The position numbers and the translations under genes are program-made. Of a DNA stretch of 64,000 bases, positions 14,672 to 24,731 are shown one piece after another. The notes beneath the pieces were generated by a model, which was not told where the DNA came from, did no database searches, and was given only the letters and a program-made list of their open reading frames with translations. Source of the stretch: Arenibacter aquaticus. GTDB taxonomy: Bacteria; Bacteroidota; Bacteroidia; Flavobacteriales; Flavobacteriaceae. The DNA lies in the NCBI RefSeq assembly GCF_003957295.1, contig NZ_RQPJ01000014.1:132060-196059 (forward strand), read 5' to 3'. Within the stretch, counting starts at the first letter, position 1, and every line of letters begins with the position of its first letter.

Positions 14672-17050
14672 ATGAAGAACATTTGGCTATTGTGCGGCAC
14701 CATACTATTGTGCCTTACCTCCTCCCTTGCCCAGCAGGGAAACAAATCTAACTTATCTATCAAAGAAATTATGCAGGGTCCCAACTTTGTTGGTCACCTG
14801 CCTTCAAATCCCCAATGGTCCTTGGACAGCCAAACCCTATATTTTGATTGGAACCCTGAACAGGCACATAGCGACTCCCTATACGCCTACCCTCTAAAAT
14901 TGGCCAAGACAATAAAGACCAATTTTAAGACGTCCTATTCCCTACCAAATCCCAACGGAGTATATAACCAGGACAGAACATTAAAAATATATGCCAAAAG
15001 GGGAGACATCTATATGGTGAACCTTAAGACCCACCGCATCACCCAGATTACCCATACCGAAGCATACGAAAGTGCCCCCCATTTTACGGACAACGGCAGC
15101 AAAGTAGCCTATCAGAAAGACAATAACCTTTATACCTGGGACATTGCCACCGGAAGTACGGTACAGCTCACTAAAATTAAATTGGACAAAACCGATAAGA
15201 AAAAAAGTCCCAAAAACGAATGGCTATACCAAGACCAATTAGGTTTATTTAACGTACTGCGTAGCCGAAAAGAAAAAAAAGACGCTACTGCGGAAATGAA
15301 GAAACGATTGGAAAATATGGGTCCATTGCCCATTGATCCCAAGGGCACATCTATTTCCAACCTAAGCATTGGCCCCAATGGAAAATACATTACCTACCTA
15401 AGTACAAAGTCGCCCAAAGCTAAGGAGGGCACCATTGTACCCCACTACGTTACAAAATCTGGTTATACCGAAAATCAACAAACCCGATCCAAGGTAGGCA
15501 ACGAACCCAATGAATACAAAATGTTTGTTTATGACGTACATAACAAAAAGGTGTATCCAGTGGTCTTGGACAGTTTGGAAGGCCTGGATTACGTTCCGGA
15601 ATATACCAAGGACTACCCGGACAAAACCTATGAAAATAAAAACAGACTAGGCTATATTAACGGCCCCATGTGGAGTGAGGACGGGAAATATGCCGTATTG
15701 GACATCAATAGCAACGATTACAAGGACCGATGGATAGTACTCTTTGACCCTGAGAGCGGTACGGTTTCTACCTTGGACCGGCAGCATGACGAAGCTTGGA
15801 TTGCGGGTCCCGGCATTGGCGGTTATAGAGGGGGTGAAATGGGTTGGATGCCCGATGGAAAAAGCATTTGGTACCAATCTGAAAAAACGGGATATTCACA
15901 TTTGTACCTACAGGATGTAATGACCAAAAAAACCAAAGCACTTACATCTGGTGAATTTGAGATCTACAATCCGCAAATCTCCAAGGATAAGAAACGTTGG
16001 TATTTCACGGCCAATAAAAATCATCCTGGTGACCGACAGTTTTATAGTATGCCCCTTGGCGGTGGAAAAATGCAACAGCTGACCCAGATGACAGGGGGTA
16101 ACGAGGTTACCCTTTCTCCTGACGAACGTAAAATGGCCATACTGCATTCGTACAGTAACAAACCAACAGAGCTTTACCTTCAGGACAATCCCATATGGAA
16201 GAAATCCAAAGCCGTTGCGAAGCAAATTACCTATTCCACAACAAAAGAATTTAAGAACTATCCATGGCGCGATCCGGAATATATCACCTTTAAAGCCCAG
16301 GATGGCAAAGCGGTACATGCACGACTCTATCAACCCAGTACCGCAGTAAAAAATAAGGCGGCCGTAATATTTGTACATGGTGCCGGATACTTGCAAAATG
16401 CCCATAAGTGGTGGAGCACCTATTTTAGGGAATATATGTTTCACAACCTCCTAGTAGACAATGGCTATACCGTACTGGATATAGATTATAGGGGCAGTGC
16501 CGGCTACGGAAGGGATTGGCGTACAGGTATCTACAGACATATGGGAGGAAAAGACCTTTCCGATCAGGTAGACGGAGCGGCCTATCTAGTAAAGGAATTG
16601 GGAATAAACCCAGATAAAATAGGTATCTATGGGGGCTCCTATGGCGGGTTTATTACCCTCATGGGCATGTTTACGGCACCTGAAACCTTTAAAGCAGGTG
16701 CTGCCATCCGGTCGGTGGGCGACTGGGCAGCCTATAACCATGGCTATACCGCACGGATATTAAATACCCCGGTCACCGACAGCCTGGCCTACCGCAGAAG
16801 TTCTCCCATATATTTTGCAGACGGACTCAAAGGAGATTTGTTGATCCTGCACGGCATGGTAGATGACAACGTGCATTTTCAGGACATGGTACGCTTGTCC
16901 CAACGCCTGATAGAACTGGAAAAACACAATTGGGAAATGGCCGTGTACCCCGTAGAAAGACATGGGTTTGTAGAACCCAGTAGTTGGACAGATGAATACA
17001 CCCGTATCTTTAAACTGTTCCAGCAAAGTTTGCTGGATAAAAGGTATTAA
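14672..17050 (+). CDS. Secreted S9-family prolyl oligopeptidase (DPP-IV-like)
   Basis: A 792-residue serine peptidase that removes short peptides after proline or related residues. A signal peptide (residues 1-20, ending SLAQQ) sends it to the periplasm or outside. Residues about 60-500 are the beta-propeller (WSLDSQTLYFDW, WSEDGKYAVLDI, WMPDGKSIWYQS). Residues 540-790 are the alpha/beta hydrolase: nucleophile Ser656 in YGGSYGGF, acid Asp731/732 in HGMVDDNVHF, and His764 in ERHGFVEP. All triad parts are present. It has its own unit between the MarR gene and a set of inverted repeats; probably nutritional peptide breakdown. Confidence 0.93.
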   Translation: MKNIWLLCGTILLCLTSSLAQQGNKSNLSIKEIMQGPNFVGHLPSNPQWSLDSQTLYFDWNPEQAHSDSLYAYPLKLAKTIKTNFKTSYSLPNPNGVYNQDRTLKIYAKRGDIYMVNLKTHRITQITHTEAYESAPHFTDNGSKVAYQKDNNLYTWDIATGSTVQLTKIKLDKTDKKKSPKNEWLYQDQLGLFNVLRSRKEKKDATAEMKKRLENMGPLPIDPKGTSISNLSIGPNGKYITYLSTKSPKAKEGTIVPHYVTKSGYTENQQTRSKVGNEPNEYKMFVYDVHNKKVYPVVLDSLEGLDYVPEYTKDYPDKTYENKNRLGYINGPMWSEDGKYAVLDINSNDYKDRWIVLFDPESGTVSTLDRQHDEAWIAGPGIGGYRGGEMGWMPDGKSIWYQSEKTGYSHLYLQDVMTKKTKALTSGEFEIYNPQISKDKKRWYFTANKNHPGDRQFYSMPLGGGKMQQLTQMTGGNEVTLSPDERKMAILHSYSNKPTELYLQDNPIWKKSKAVAKQITYSTTKEFKNYPWRDPEYITFKAQDGKAVHARLYQPSTAVKNKAAVIFVHGAGYLQNAHKWWSTYFREYMFHNLLVDNGYTVLDIDYRGSAGYGRDWRTGIYRHMGGKDLSDQVDGAAYLVKELGINPDKIGIYGGSYGGFITLMGMFTAPETFKAGAAIRSVGDWAAYNHGYTARILNTPVTDSLAYRRSSPIYFADGLKGDLLILHGMVDDNVHFQDMVRLSQRLIELEKHNWEMAVYPVERHGFVEPSSWTDEYTRIFKLFQQSLLDKRY

Positions 17051-17372
17051 ACCTCAGGGCAAGCCCTGAACCCAATAATAGGAATCGACCCTAGGGTCGA
17101 GGTATTGAACCTAGATCCCGCCGAAAAAGGCGGGAATGGTTCAACTTTCAATTTTCAGTGCGCCTTACTGAATTCTCAAAATTGAGTTTCACTAATAAAA
17201 AGTAGGGTTTCCCTTAGATTACCATTACTCAGTTATGGACCACTGGGACCATTGCCCCCTAAATACGACTGCGGGGCAATACAGATAATAACATCATATA
17301 CCCCTTATCCAAGTAGGTCCCCGTAATGACCAGCCAAAAGTATAGGAGCTTTTTGTACCATATGGTTTGGAA
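17051..17372. repeat. Intergenic region with three consecutive inverted repeats
   Basis: Within 82 bases after the peptidase stop are three dyads: TCAGGGC-AA-GCCCTGA (17054-17069), the perfect 16-bp palindrome TCGACCCTAGGGTCGA (17085-17100), and TCCCGCC-GAAAAA-GGCGGGA (17116-17135). None is followed by a T-run. They could act jointly as transcript-end structures between the convergent peptidase and GH16 genes. The remaining 240 bases hold nothing recognisable. Confidence 0.7.
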
Positions 17373-18497
17373 CTATTGATACACCCTTACATAATCAACC
17401 TCCATGGAGGAAGTCTTAAAATTAGGGTCAACTCCAAACCAGTCACCGCCCATGGCCACATTTAAAATTAAAAACTGATCCCTTGTAAATGGCCAGGTAT
17501 CACTGTTTTTAATAGCCGGGTTATAGGTGTAAACATGCTCCCCATCTATTATAAAATTAAGAGCCTCCTTAGTCCATTCTACGGCATAAACATGAAACTC
17601 CGTATCATAGTCGGCAATTATTGTGGTGCCCACTGATGTATCCGGGCAACCCCCTGAACAGGATGGCGTATGGGTAGCACTGGATATTTTCCCCGCTTCA
17701 TGCCCCCAATGCTCCATAATATCTATTTCCCCACATGCAGGCCAACCTACTGTTTCTATGTTGGACCCCAACATCCATATGGCCGGCCATGTACCATGAC
17801 CCTTGGGAAGCTTGGCCCTTACCTCTACCCTGCCATAAGTGAAGCTAAAAAGCGAATTTAATCTGGCAGATGTGTATTCCTTGGTAGTCCCCTGCGTGGT
17901 GAATTCCTCCTTTTTTGCAACAATCTTTAGGGTCCCTTCCGAAACATAGGCATTGTCCAGCCTATTGGTATAGTGCTGTAATTCCCCATTCCACCAACTA
18001 CCGTTATTGGGTGCAAAGGTTTCCAACTTCCAGTTTTCCTTGGAGACTGCACCCTCCACATCAAACTCATCGGACCATACCAGCTGGGCCTCATAACTGT
18101 CCACAAATACCCTCACCGTTTTGGTGAGCTCAATTGAATGGCCGGTACCGGAATAGGCCATGACCCTTAAATTGTGATCATGGCTGCCCTCCTCTTTAAA
18201 TATATAACTAAACTTACCATCTGCAGCTATTATCTCATTGGTACCACCATCTACAACAAGACCATATGTCACGGCATCACTTGCCGTGGCAATAATCTGT
18301 ACCTCTCCGGTACCAAAGCCATTGGGATTATCTTCATCACTCCCCATAACCTCAACCGATACACTAAGGTCTGAGGGCAGAACCATCTCCTTGTCCATAT
18401 CGGTATACGAAAAAGTATCCGCTTCATTATTGCCTCCACATGAGATGGAGGTGATTATCAAAAGTCCTATTATCCAATGCATCATTTGTATTTTCAA
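17373..18497 (-). CDS. GH16 endo-beta-1,3-glucanase (laminarinase-type) lipoprotein
   Basis: A 374-residue enzyme. The lipobox SISC puts the lipidated Cys at 20, so it is probably at the cell surface. Residues about 45-130 form a PKD/Ig-like domain, and the GH16 jellyroll covers about 135-374. The catalytic signature GEIDIMEHWG gives nucleophile Glu257, Asp259 and acid/base Glu262; the E-I-D-I-M-E form with a beta-bulge Met is that of laminarinases, as opposed to the shorter ExDxE of kappa-carrageenase-type relatives. WPAIWMLG and the closing VDYVRVYQ are also typical. It lies downstream of the SusCD operon after a terminator hairpin. Substrate by inference: laminarin or a mixed beta-glucan. 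Confidence 0.92.
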   Translation of the reverse strand: MKIQMMHWIIGLLIITSISCGGNNEADTFSYTDMDKEMVLPSDLSVSVEVMGSDEDNPNGFGTGEVQIIATASDAVTYGLVVDGGTNEIIAADGKFSYIFKEEGSHDHNLRVMAYSGTGHSIELTKTVRVFVDSYEAQLVWSDEFDVEGAVSKENWKLETFAPNNGSWWNGELQHYTNRLDNAYVSEGTLKIVAKKEEFTTQGTTKEYTSARLNSLFSFTYGRVEVRAKLPKGHGTWPAIWMLGSNIETVGWPACGEIDIMEHWGHEAGKISSATHTPSCSGGCPDTSVGTTIIADYDTEFHVYAVEWTKEALNFIIDGEHVYTYNPAIKNSDTWPFTRDQFLILNVAMGGDWFGVDPNFKTSSMEVDYVRVYQ

Positions 18498-18525
18498 ATT
18501 AATTGTAATTCTTTATGAGTCTTAA

Positions 18526-18565
18526 ACAAAAAGCCTTGCCAACATTAACCTAATATCGGCAAGGC
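18526..18565 (-). terminator. Terminator between the SusCD operon and the GH16 gene
   Basis: On the minus strand the stem is GCCTTGCC / GGCAAGGC (8 bp, plus-strand 18558-18565 and 18533-18540) with a 17-nt loop, followed by TTTTTGT. It would stop or reduce transcription coming from the glycan-binding lipoprotein gene before GH16. Confidence 0.75.
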
Positions 18566-18733
18566 ATTAAAGAAACTAAACTAACCAACTGAAACAAGCT
18601 TGTTTTGTACATCTGATCGTACAAAATGAGATGATGTCCTTGTTAGCTGTACTATTTTCCAAAGTAGCTTGGTTACACCACTTCTCTTAGTGCAACTACA
18701 TTATCCCACAAGAATCTAGACTCATTCGGCAAA

Positions 18734-19537
18734 TTATTCCGGTCTAAAAATCCATGTCCAACCGGTACCCCCGTCATTATTGTCCAAATAAAGCACCAAT
18801 TCATCTTCCGTCAACGAAATAATAGTATATAGTCCGTCTGGATTTCCCCTAGGGGATTCGGCTCCCAAAATATTGGAATTATTGATCTTTAGGGTCTGAT
18901 TTGCAACATCCAATACAAAACTCCCCGTTTCCGGTGTTGCATCAGGACTGGAGTAGTAGGTGAAATTTGCGCCTCCATCCAGATCAAATTTCATTTTTCC
19001 ACTAGCATCCGCGGGAGGACAGCAATCTCCTGCCGCATTCCACCACGCAGTGGTCCAGGACGCAGGATCGTTGGGGGGCGACATATACCACCATCTTCCA
19101 CCATCAGGTGAGGGCCCTCCATTAAAAACCCAGGTTTTACCTGCTGACGTATCCTCGCTCACCAGATCATACCAATCCTGATCCAAGGCACTGTCCAACT
19201 GATCGATCTGTACATCTATGGTCTTGGTAAAAAATTCCGCTCCAAGGGTTCCGGTAAAGGTAAAGGTAGCGGTACCGGGAATAGGATATACAAATTCCAC
19301 CTTATCCGTGAAAGCCCTGCCCAGATTATAATCCCAATAACCTGTGACCCCGGGGGTGGCCATATTGAGTTCAATTTTGTTACCACCGGCTGTACTTTGT
19401 GTGGCCACCAACTCTACTCCGGCAACATCTGTGGAATTCTCCAAATAATCCCTATCCTCTATAGGCTCACAACTTGCCGTAACCAGGAATAGCGAAGCTA
19501 TGACCCATCCTAAAATTATTATTCTATTATTTTTCAT
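18734..19537 (-). CDS. Surface glycan-binding lipoprotein (SusE/F-position)
   Basis: A 267-residue lipoprotein from ATG 19537 (an in-frame ATG at 19561 adds eight charged residues and is less likely). The lipobox is VTASC. The protein is rich in Trp, Gly and Asp, with blocks such as FNGGPSPDGGRWWYMSPPNDP, TTAWWNAAGDCCPP and TGWTWIFRPE, the aromatic-rich style of carbohydrate-binding surface proteins. The N-terminal half has two beta-sandwich-like strands sets (GGNKIELNMATPGVTGYWDYN, resembling PKD/SusE N domains). It follows SusD by 29 bases as the third gene of the operon, the usual position of a surface glycan-binding protein. The ligand would be the GH16 substrate, by inference. Confidence 0.8.
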   Translation of the reverse strand: MKNNRIIILGWVIASLFLVTASCEPIEDRDYLENSTDVAGVELVATQSTAGGNKIELNMATPGVTGYWDYNLGRAFTDKVEFVYPIPGTATFTFTGTLGAEFFTKTIDVQIDQLDSALDQDWYDLVSEDTSAGKTWVFNGGPSPDGGRWWYMSPPNDPASWTTAWWNAAGDCCPPADASGKMKFDLDGGANFTYYSSPDATPETGSFVLDVANQTLKINNSNILGAESPRGNPDGLYTIISLTEDELVLYLDNNDGGTGWTWIFRPE

Positions 19538-19566
19538 ATGTCTATGTTTTTTTGAATTCAATTATA

Positions 19567-21282
19567 CTACCAGCCCGGGTTTTGTTCGTATACGCCACCA
19601 GACAATCTAATCTCTGTTTCTGGAACGGGCACCAAACCTTTGGTTTCCGGACGATAGTTTACTTTGTATACGCCATCAATACCAGAATTGTTAACATTGA
19701 TACTATCATCAAAGGCGGTTTCTACATCTCCCCATCTAACCAAATCGAACCACCGCAATCCTTCAAAAGCAAATTCGTGCAAACGCTCTTCCTTTAAAGC
19801 TTCCAGTGAGTATCCTATTTCCCCTAGACCGGCCCTTACACGAACCCTGTTTAGACCAGTAGCTGTTCCCGAAATTTCGGAATGCATCAATAAAACATCG
19901 GCAAAACGCATTAGGATAAAATCTTGGGCGGCCCACAGCTGCATAGGATCCCCGTTGTTCATATCATATAAAAAGTAAAACATACCCTTTACCCCATCCA
20001 CACCATCTGGGTCTTCATGTTGTACCGTAGTGTACTTCTTATTAAAAAAGCCGGTCTCATGGTCTCCTTTGTCCCCTTCGTACCCATCGGTTCCTTGATC
20101 GGCATTGCCAAGTTCCAAAATAGATCCCTGCTTTCTTTCATCTGCGTCGTCCCATTGGTTCCAAAGCTTTGGGTTTACCGTACCCCAGCCCCAACCTTGT
20201 CCGAAAGGAACCATTGAGTTGTCCCTAATTCCAAAAAACAAGGGCATTCTGTTATTATATTTTTGGCCTTCACCCCAACTGGTGGTAGAATATCTCAGTG
20301 CAAACATAGTTTCGGTATTTCCCGTTCCAAAAGTGGGGGAATGACCGTCTTGTCCCACCCAGGACAAACCTTCTGTTTCTGCCCAAGGCAGCACAGTGGT
20401 TCCCGCGCTCTGGTTTACATAGGAATAAGGCCATAGATTCCTGAAATCCGCTGCCAACCCATAACCACTATTATTGATACAATCATCCAAATAGGCAAGA
20501 ATATTGTTTTGGGACAGGGAGCCTCCATCAGCCAAAGGCAGATCGGAAGTGGACTGCCCCTCTATATTGCTCATATATCCCGTATAGAACAGGTAAGCCT
20601 TAGCTATATAGGCCTCTGCCACCCATTTATTGGCATGACCATATCTGGATGTTGGGATATTATTAAAATTGGTAGATGGCATGGTCTCTATTGCCACTTT
20701 AAAATCTGAGGCAATTTGGGCAAAGGTTTCCGTAAAAGAAGCCCTTGGTGCGTCCCTTGGATCATTTATGGCAAGTATCAAAGGCATGCCACCAAAGAAT
20801 TTAGCCGCCCGAAAATAGAAGAACCCCCTCATAAAATAAGCCTCCCCAATGGTCTGGGCCTTAAAAGCCACTGCCTCCTCAGGGGTATCAAAGAAGGCGC
20901 TAAAATCTACCTCCTCAACCTTCTCTATAATGGTATTTGCCCTGGTAACCCCATTATAGGTTTCTACCCAAAGATCACGATAGGTATCTTCTTCAGGGTC
21001 CTGAAAATTATCCACATTTTTGGCCGACTTATCATCGGGACCACCTCCTGCCAACATCATGTCGGACAACAAGTTTGCCGCAATGCCCTCATCACTGTGT
21101 ACACCATCTGTATACAAGGCATTATATACCCCAGACATGGCCTCTTCAATATCCTGTGGACTTGAGTAGAAATTGTCTAAACTTTTTTCGTATAGGTTTT
21201 CCGTGTCCAAAAAATTCTCGCTGCAACTGCTAGTAAGCACTAAAGCTGCAATGCATATATTATATACTAGTTTTTTCATCAT
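19567..21282 (-). CDS. susD: SusD/RagB-family starch-binding outer-membrane lipoprotein
   Basis: A 571-residue lipoprotein (LTSSC lipobox, Cys about 20; then SENFLDTEN, the standard SusD start). SusD proteins form the lid on the SusC channel and bind the glycan. Typical parts are EEAMSGVYNALY, the TPR-rich N-terminal half (AQTIGEAYFMRGFFYFRAAKFFGGMPLI) and the C-terminal RPETKGLVPVPETEI with final NPGW. It starts 13 bases after the SusC stop. Specificity cannot be read from sequence; the neighbouring GH16 suggests beta-1,3-glucan oligosaccharides. Confidence 0.95.
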   Translation of the reverse strand: MMKKLVYNICIAALVLTSSCSENFLDTENLYEKSLDNFYSSPQDIEEAMSGVYNALYTDGVHSDEGIAANLLSDMMLAGGGPDDKSAKNVDNFQDPEEDTYRDLWVETYNGVTRANTIIEKVEEVDFSAFFDTPEEAVAFKAQTIGEAYFMRGFFYFRAAKFFGGMPLILAINDPRDAPRASFTETFAQIASDFKVAIETMPSTNFNNIPTSRYGHANKWVAEAYIAKAYLFYTGYMSNIEGQSTSDLPLADGGSLSQNNILAYLDDCINNSGYGLAADFRNLWPYSYVNQSAGTTVLPWAETEGLSWVGQDGHSPTFGTGNTETMFALRYSTTSWGEGQKYNNRMPLFFGIRDNSMVPFGQGWGWGTVNPKLWNQWDDADERKQGSILELGNADQGTDGYEGDKGDHETGFFNKKYTTVQHEDPDGVDGVKGMFYFLYDMNNGDPMQLWAAQDFILMRFADVLLMHSEISGTATGLNRVRVRAGLGEIGYSLEALKEERLHEFAFEGLRWFDLVRWGDVETAFDDSINVNNSGIDGVYKVNYRPETKGLVPVPETEIRLSGGVYEQNPGW

Positions 21283-21295
21283 CTACTTTTTTTTA

Positions 21296-24200
21296 TTAAA
21301 AATCAACGCTAAATCCAAACATTACAGTTCTAGGCAAGGGGTACAGACCAAGGTCTATACCGGAAGCCCAACCCGCATCATGACCAAAAGAAACCTCAGG
21401 ATCCATACCTTGGAAATTGGTAAAGGTGTATAGGTTGTTGATTGCTCCGTAAATTTTAATATCCGAGATAAATTTAAGGTCCTTAATATACTCGCCCAAT
21501 TTAAATCCAACCGTTAAATTGTTGATCCTTAAATAGTCTGCATCCTGCATATAGATATCAGAAATCCAATTGGTATTCCTATTGGAAACAGAACTTAATC
21601 TGGGCAGGGTATTGGAAGTTCCAGCACCATGCCAGCGACCAAATATTTCTGTGGTATAGTTTTGATCAAAGCGGTCTGCAAAAGACCTGTAAGACTGCAT
21701 CACCTGCATTCCGTACTTACCGGATAGGGTAACATTGGCATAGAATCCCTTATACTCCGCATTAAGCTGAATACCCAATTCGAAATCCGGATTGGGGTTC
21801 CCCAACATTTTTTTATCGTTCTCATCTATAACACCATCTGCATTCTGGTCTACAAACCTAACATCACCTGGACGTTGATCGCTAAAGTATGGGGTACCAT
21901 CCGTTGGCTTTACATAGGCGTCCACCTCTTCCTGGGTCTGTAAGATTCCATCGGTTTCATAGCCATAAAAGAAGCCTATAGCTTTTCCTACTTCCGCTCT
22001 GGAAACCGAAGCGGTACCCTGTGACAATACTGAACTTGGCCCCTGAATTATACCATCAGAATTGGCAATTTTGGTGATTTCGTTCTTATTAAAGGCCCCA
22101 CTTATGGTAGCTCCATATTTAAAATCGCCAATATCATCGTTCCAGGACAGCATTAACTCGTAACCGGTATTCTCTATATCACCTCCGTTTATGTAAGGCG
22201 CTCCTGCTCCGGATGTACCTTGTATAGGCGCTACCACTAACCAGTCTTTGGTAATTTTCTTATACCAGTCTGCGGTAAAATTAAGTCTGGAGTTAAAGAA
22301 CCTAGTGTCCAAACCAAAATTTAATTGTTCCGAGGTTTCCCAAGTTACATCAGGATTGGTAACCCTTGCTGGTACAGCAGTGGGTCCGGAAATAGGTTTG
22401 GTATCTCCAAAATAATAGCCAGGATTAAGGTAGGCTATATTGGAACTGTATATAAAATTGTCAATGGACTGGTTTCCGTTCTGTCCCCAACTTGCCCTTA
22501 ACTTGGCAAAGTCCAACACACCATTTCCTTCTCCCATAAAATCCTCTTGGGTAAGGATCCATCCTGCAGATACAGATGGGAAATACCCCCACCTATTGCC
22601 TTCTGCAAAATTGGAAGAACCATCGGCCCTCATGGTAGCAGACAACAGGTACTTCTCCTTGTAGTCATATTGTGCTCTTGCAATATAGGATAACAATCCA
22701 CCTCCACCAGCGGCCCAATCCACACCATAGGTATCAATAGAGTTTACGTCGGTCTTGTCCACATTGTTCAAAAAAGCATATTCCGGCAATCCAAATCTAG
22801 AATTGGCCATACTACCCCCTACCGAATTGTTGATCTGATTTTTAAAGACCTCATTACCAATCAAGGCATTTATCTTATGATCGCCAAAAACACGCTCATA
22901 GGATAAGGTATTGGTCCAGGTTAAATTGGCCCCTAAATATTGGTATTGGGACACCCCATCATTGGCATTGCTAAACAAGACGCCCAAGGCGTAGGTAGGA
23001 GTCCATGACCGCCCATGGCCAAACCATGAATCCAATCCGTAGGACGACCTAAATTTTAAGTCCTTTACCGGCTCCAATTCCAAATAAACATTTCCTACAA
23101 TAGAATTGTCCTTGTTCCCCAAATTACTGTAGTTATGTCTGTAGAACATCACCGCTAGCGGATTGGTCTGATCGTTGGCCAAACCGTCCAAAGTTGGGGT
23201 AAAGCCATTTGCATCCGGGGATTTGTCCCAATAAGCGGGCATTAACGGATTTTGAACCAAGGCATTGTGAAGGTCGTTCCAGTAAATATTCCCTGTTGCC
23301 ACACTTCTGTTTTCCTTGTTGGTATAGGTAAAGTTCTCACCTACGGTCAATATACTATGGTCCTCATTTTTAAACAGCACAAACTCGGTGTTCATCCGGG
23401 CGGTAAGCCTTTTAAAACCGGCATCGGTAATATTGCCTCCTATTATCCCTGTCTGGTCCAAATAAGAAACACCAAAGGAAAAGGTACTGTTTTCTCCACC
23501 TCCTGTAATATTAACGGAGTGACTTGAAATGGGGGCGTTTTTGGTCGTCATTTCATCTATCCAATTGGTACCTTCCCAACCATTTTGCAGCATATTCCAA
23601 ATGTCCGTACCCAATTCAGTGCCCAAATTGTTAGGGTAATTGTTGTTGAGCCAATTGTTATTTTGCAATATAGCCTGCCAATCGTTTGGCTCCAATCCGT
23701 CATTTACCCTACCCTCGTCCATGATATACATGTACTCTTGGGCATTTAAAGGGCTTACGTTCTTGTATATATTTTGAAATCCATAATAGGTATCGTATTG
23801 CACCCTGGCAGGACTTCCTTTTCTTCCCTTATGGGTAGTCACCAACACCACCCCATTGGCAGCCCTGGAACCATAGATCGCCGCCGAGGCGGCATCCTTT
23901 AGGACATCGATCGATTCAATATCCGAACCGTTTAAATAATCAATATTGCCCACGGCCACACCATCTACAATGTAGAGCGGACTGGAATTACCTATAGTCC
24001 CCAGACCACGGATAGTAACCTTGGTACCAGCACCCGGCTGCCCGTTGTTCCTAGTTATACTTACCCCTGGCGCCACTCCTTGCAGTGCCTCCATGGCCGT
24101 TGAAGTGTTGAGTTCGGCAATATCTTCTCCCTTTACGTTAAGGTTGGCTCCAGTAGTCAAAGCCTTTTTTTGAACCCCATACCCTACTACTACAACCTCT

Positions 24201-24511
24201 TCCAAAGACTCATAAGACTCCTCTAGGTTTACATTGATAGTGGTTTGCTGTCCTACGGTGACGGTTTGGCTAACCATTCCTATATAGGTAAAAACCAAAC
24301 GATCCTCCGGTCCCACATTTCCAATGGAATAATTCCCATCAAAATCCGTGGTGGTCCCATTAACGGTACCTTTAACAACTACCGTTACCCCAGGCAATGG
24401 TAAGCCCGACTCATCGGAGACCAGTCCGCTTATGGTCTTGGTTTGCGCAAAGGCATCCTGCGCACAAACCATTACCAAAGTAATAATCAAAAATTTAAAC
24501 TTTAGCATCAT
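21296..24511 (-). CDS. susC: SusC/RagA-family TonB-dependent outer-membrane glycan transporter
   Basis: A 1071-residue receptor. Signal peptide 1-22 (ending AFAQT), carboxypeptidase D-like beta domain at about 25-105 (ISGLVSDESGLPLPGVTVVVKGT), and SusC-type plug at about 110-230 (EEVVVVGYGVQKK, LYIVDGVAVGNIDYLNGSDIESIDVLKDAAS). A 22-strand barrel follows, ending in aromatic FGFSVDF. No N-terminal STN domain, so it is a transporter only, without sigma signalling. It imports oligosaccharides with SusD, powered by TonB. Its transcript probably begins near 24725 and carries a 34-codon ORF before susC. Confidence 0.96.
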   Translation of the reverse strand: MMLKFKFLIITLVMVCAQDAFAQTKTISGLVSDESGLPLPGVTVVVKGTVNGTTTDFDGNYSIGNVGPEDRLVFTYIGMVSQTVTVGQQTTINVNLEESYESLEEVVVVGYGVQKKALTTGANLNVKGEDIAELNTSTAMEALQGVAPGVSITRNNGQPGAGTKVTIRGLGTIGNSSPLYIVDGVAVGNIDYLNGSDIESIDVLKDAASAAIYGSRAANGVVLVTTHKGRKGSPARVQYDTYYGFQNIYKNVSPLNAQEYMYIMDEGRVNDGLEPNDWQAILQNNNWLNNNYPNNLGTELGTDIWNMLQNGWEGTNWIDEMTTKNAPISSHSVNITGGGENSTFSFGVSYLDQTGIIGGNITDAGFKRLTARMNTEFVLFKNEDHSILTVGENFTYTNKENRSVATGNIYWNDLHNALVQNPLMPAYWDKSPDANGFTPTLDGLANDQTNPLAVMFYRHNYSNLGNKDNSIVGNVYLELEPVKDLKFRSSYGLDSWFGHGRSWTPTYALGVLFSNANDGVSQYQYLGANLTWTNTLSYERVFGDHKINALIGNEVFKNQINNSVGGSMANSRFGLPEYAFLNNVDKTDVNSIDTYGVDWAAGGGGLLSYIARAQYDYKEKYLLSATMRADGSSNFAEGNRWGYFPSVSAGWILTQEDFMGEGNGVLDFAKLRASWGQNGNQSIDNFIYSSNIAYLNPGYYFGDTKPISGPTAVPARVTNPDVTWETSEQLNFGLDTRFFNSRLNFTADWYKKITKDWLVVAPIQGTSGAGAPYINGGDIENTGYELMLSWNDDIGDFKYGATISGAFNKNEITKIANSDGIIQGPSSVLSQGTASVSRAEVGKAIGFFYGYETDGILQTQEEVDAYVKPTDGTPYFSDQRPGDVRFVDQNADGVIDENDKKMLGNPNPDFELGIQLNAEYKGFYANVTLSGKYGMQVMQSYRSFADRFDQNYTTEIFGRWHGAGTSNTLPRLSSVSNRNTNWISDIYMQDADYLRINNLTVGFKLGEYIKDLKFISDIKIYGAINNLYTFTNFQGMDPEVSFGHDAGWASGIDLGLYPLPRTVMFGFSVDF

Positions 24512-24604
24512 ATAAAATAGTTTAGGTTAATTAATCCAGTTTTCATTAGTATAAAATTTTATGTTCCCAGCGCTACCCCATAAGGTTCACGCCACTTGTC
24601 TTTT

Positions 24605-24709
24605 TTAAAGAATAAAAAGGATGACAAAGACCAATAAGCCTACGATGGCTATCAGTAGCAGAATCTCTATCAACTGCCTCCATTTGCACTTTGAATTTTT
24701 CATTTCCAT
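24605..24709 (-). CDS. Possible 34-residue single-span membrane peptide in the susC leader
   Basis: ATG 24709 to TAA 24605 encodes MEMKNSKCKWRQLIEILLL followed by a hydrophobic run to ILFIL. This is one basic N-terminal stretch and one 20-residue membrane helix, the classic N-in layout. It lies between the inferred susC promoter (24732-24764) and the susC start, 93 bases upstream of it, so it would be the first ORF of the operon mRNA. Whether it is translated is unknown; a membrane-helix-like composition could occur by chance in a short ORF, though the clean positive-charge/helix order argues against that. It could act as leader peptide or small regulator. Confidence 0.45.
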   Translation of the reverse strand: MEMKNSKCKWRQLIEILLLIAIVGLLVFVILFIL

Positions 24710-24731
24710 TGTGTCAAATGTTAAATAATTA

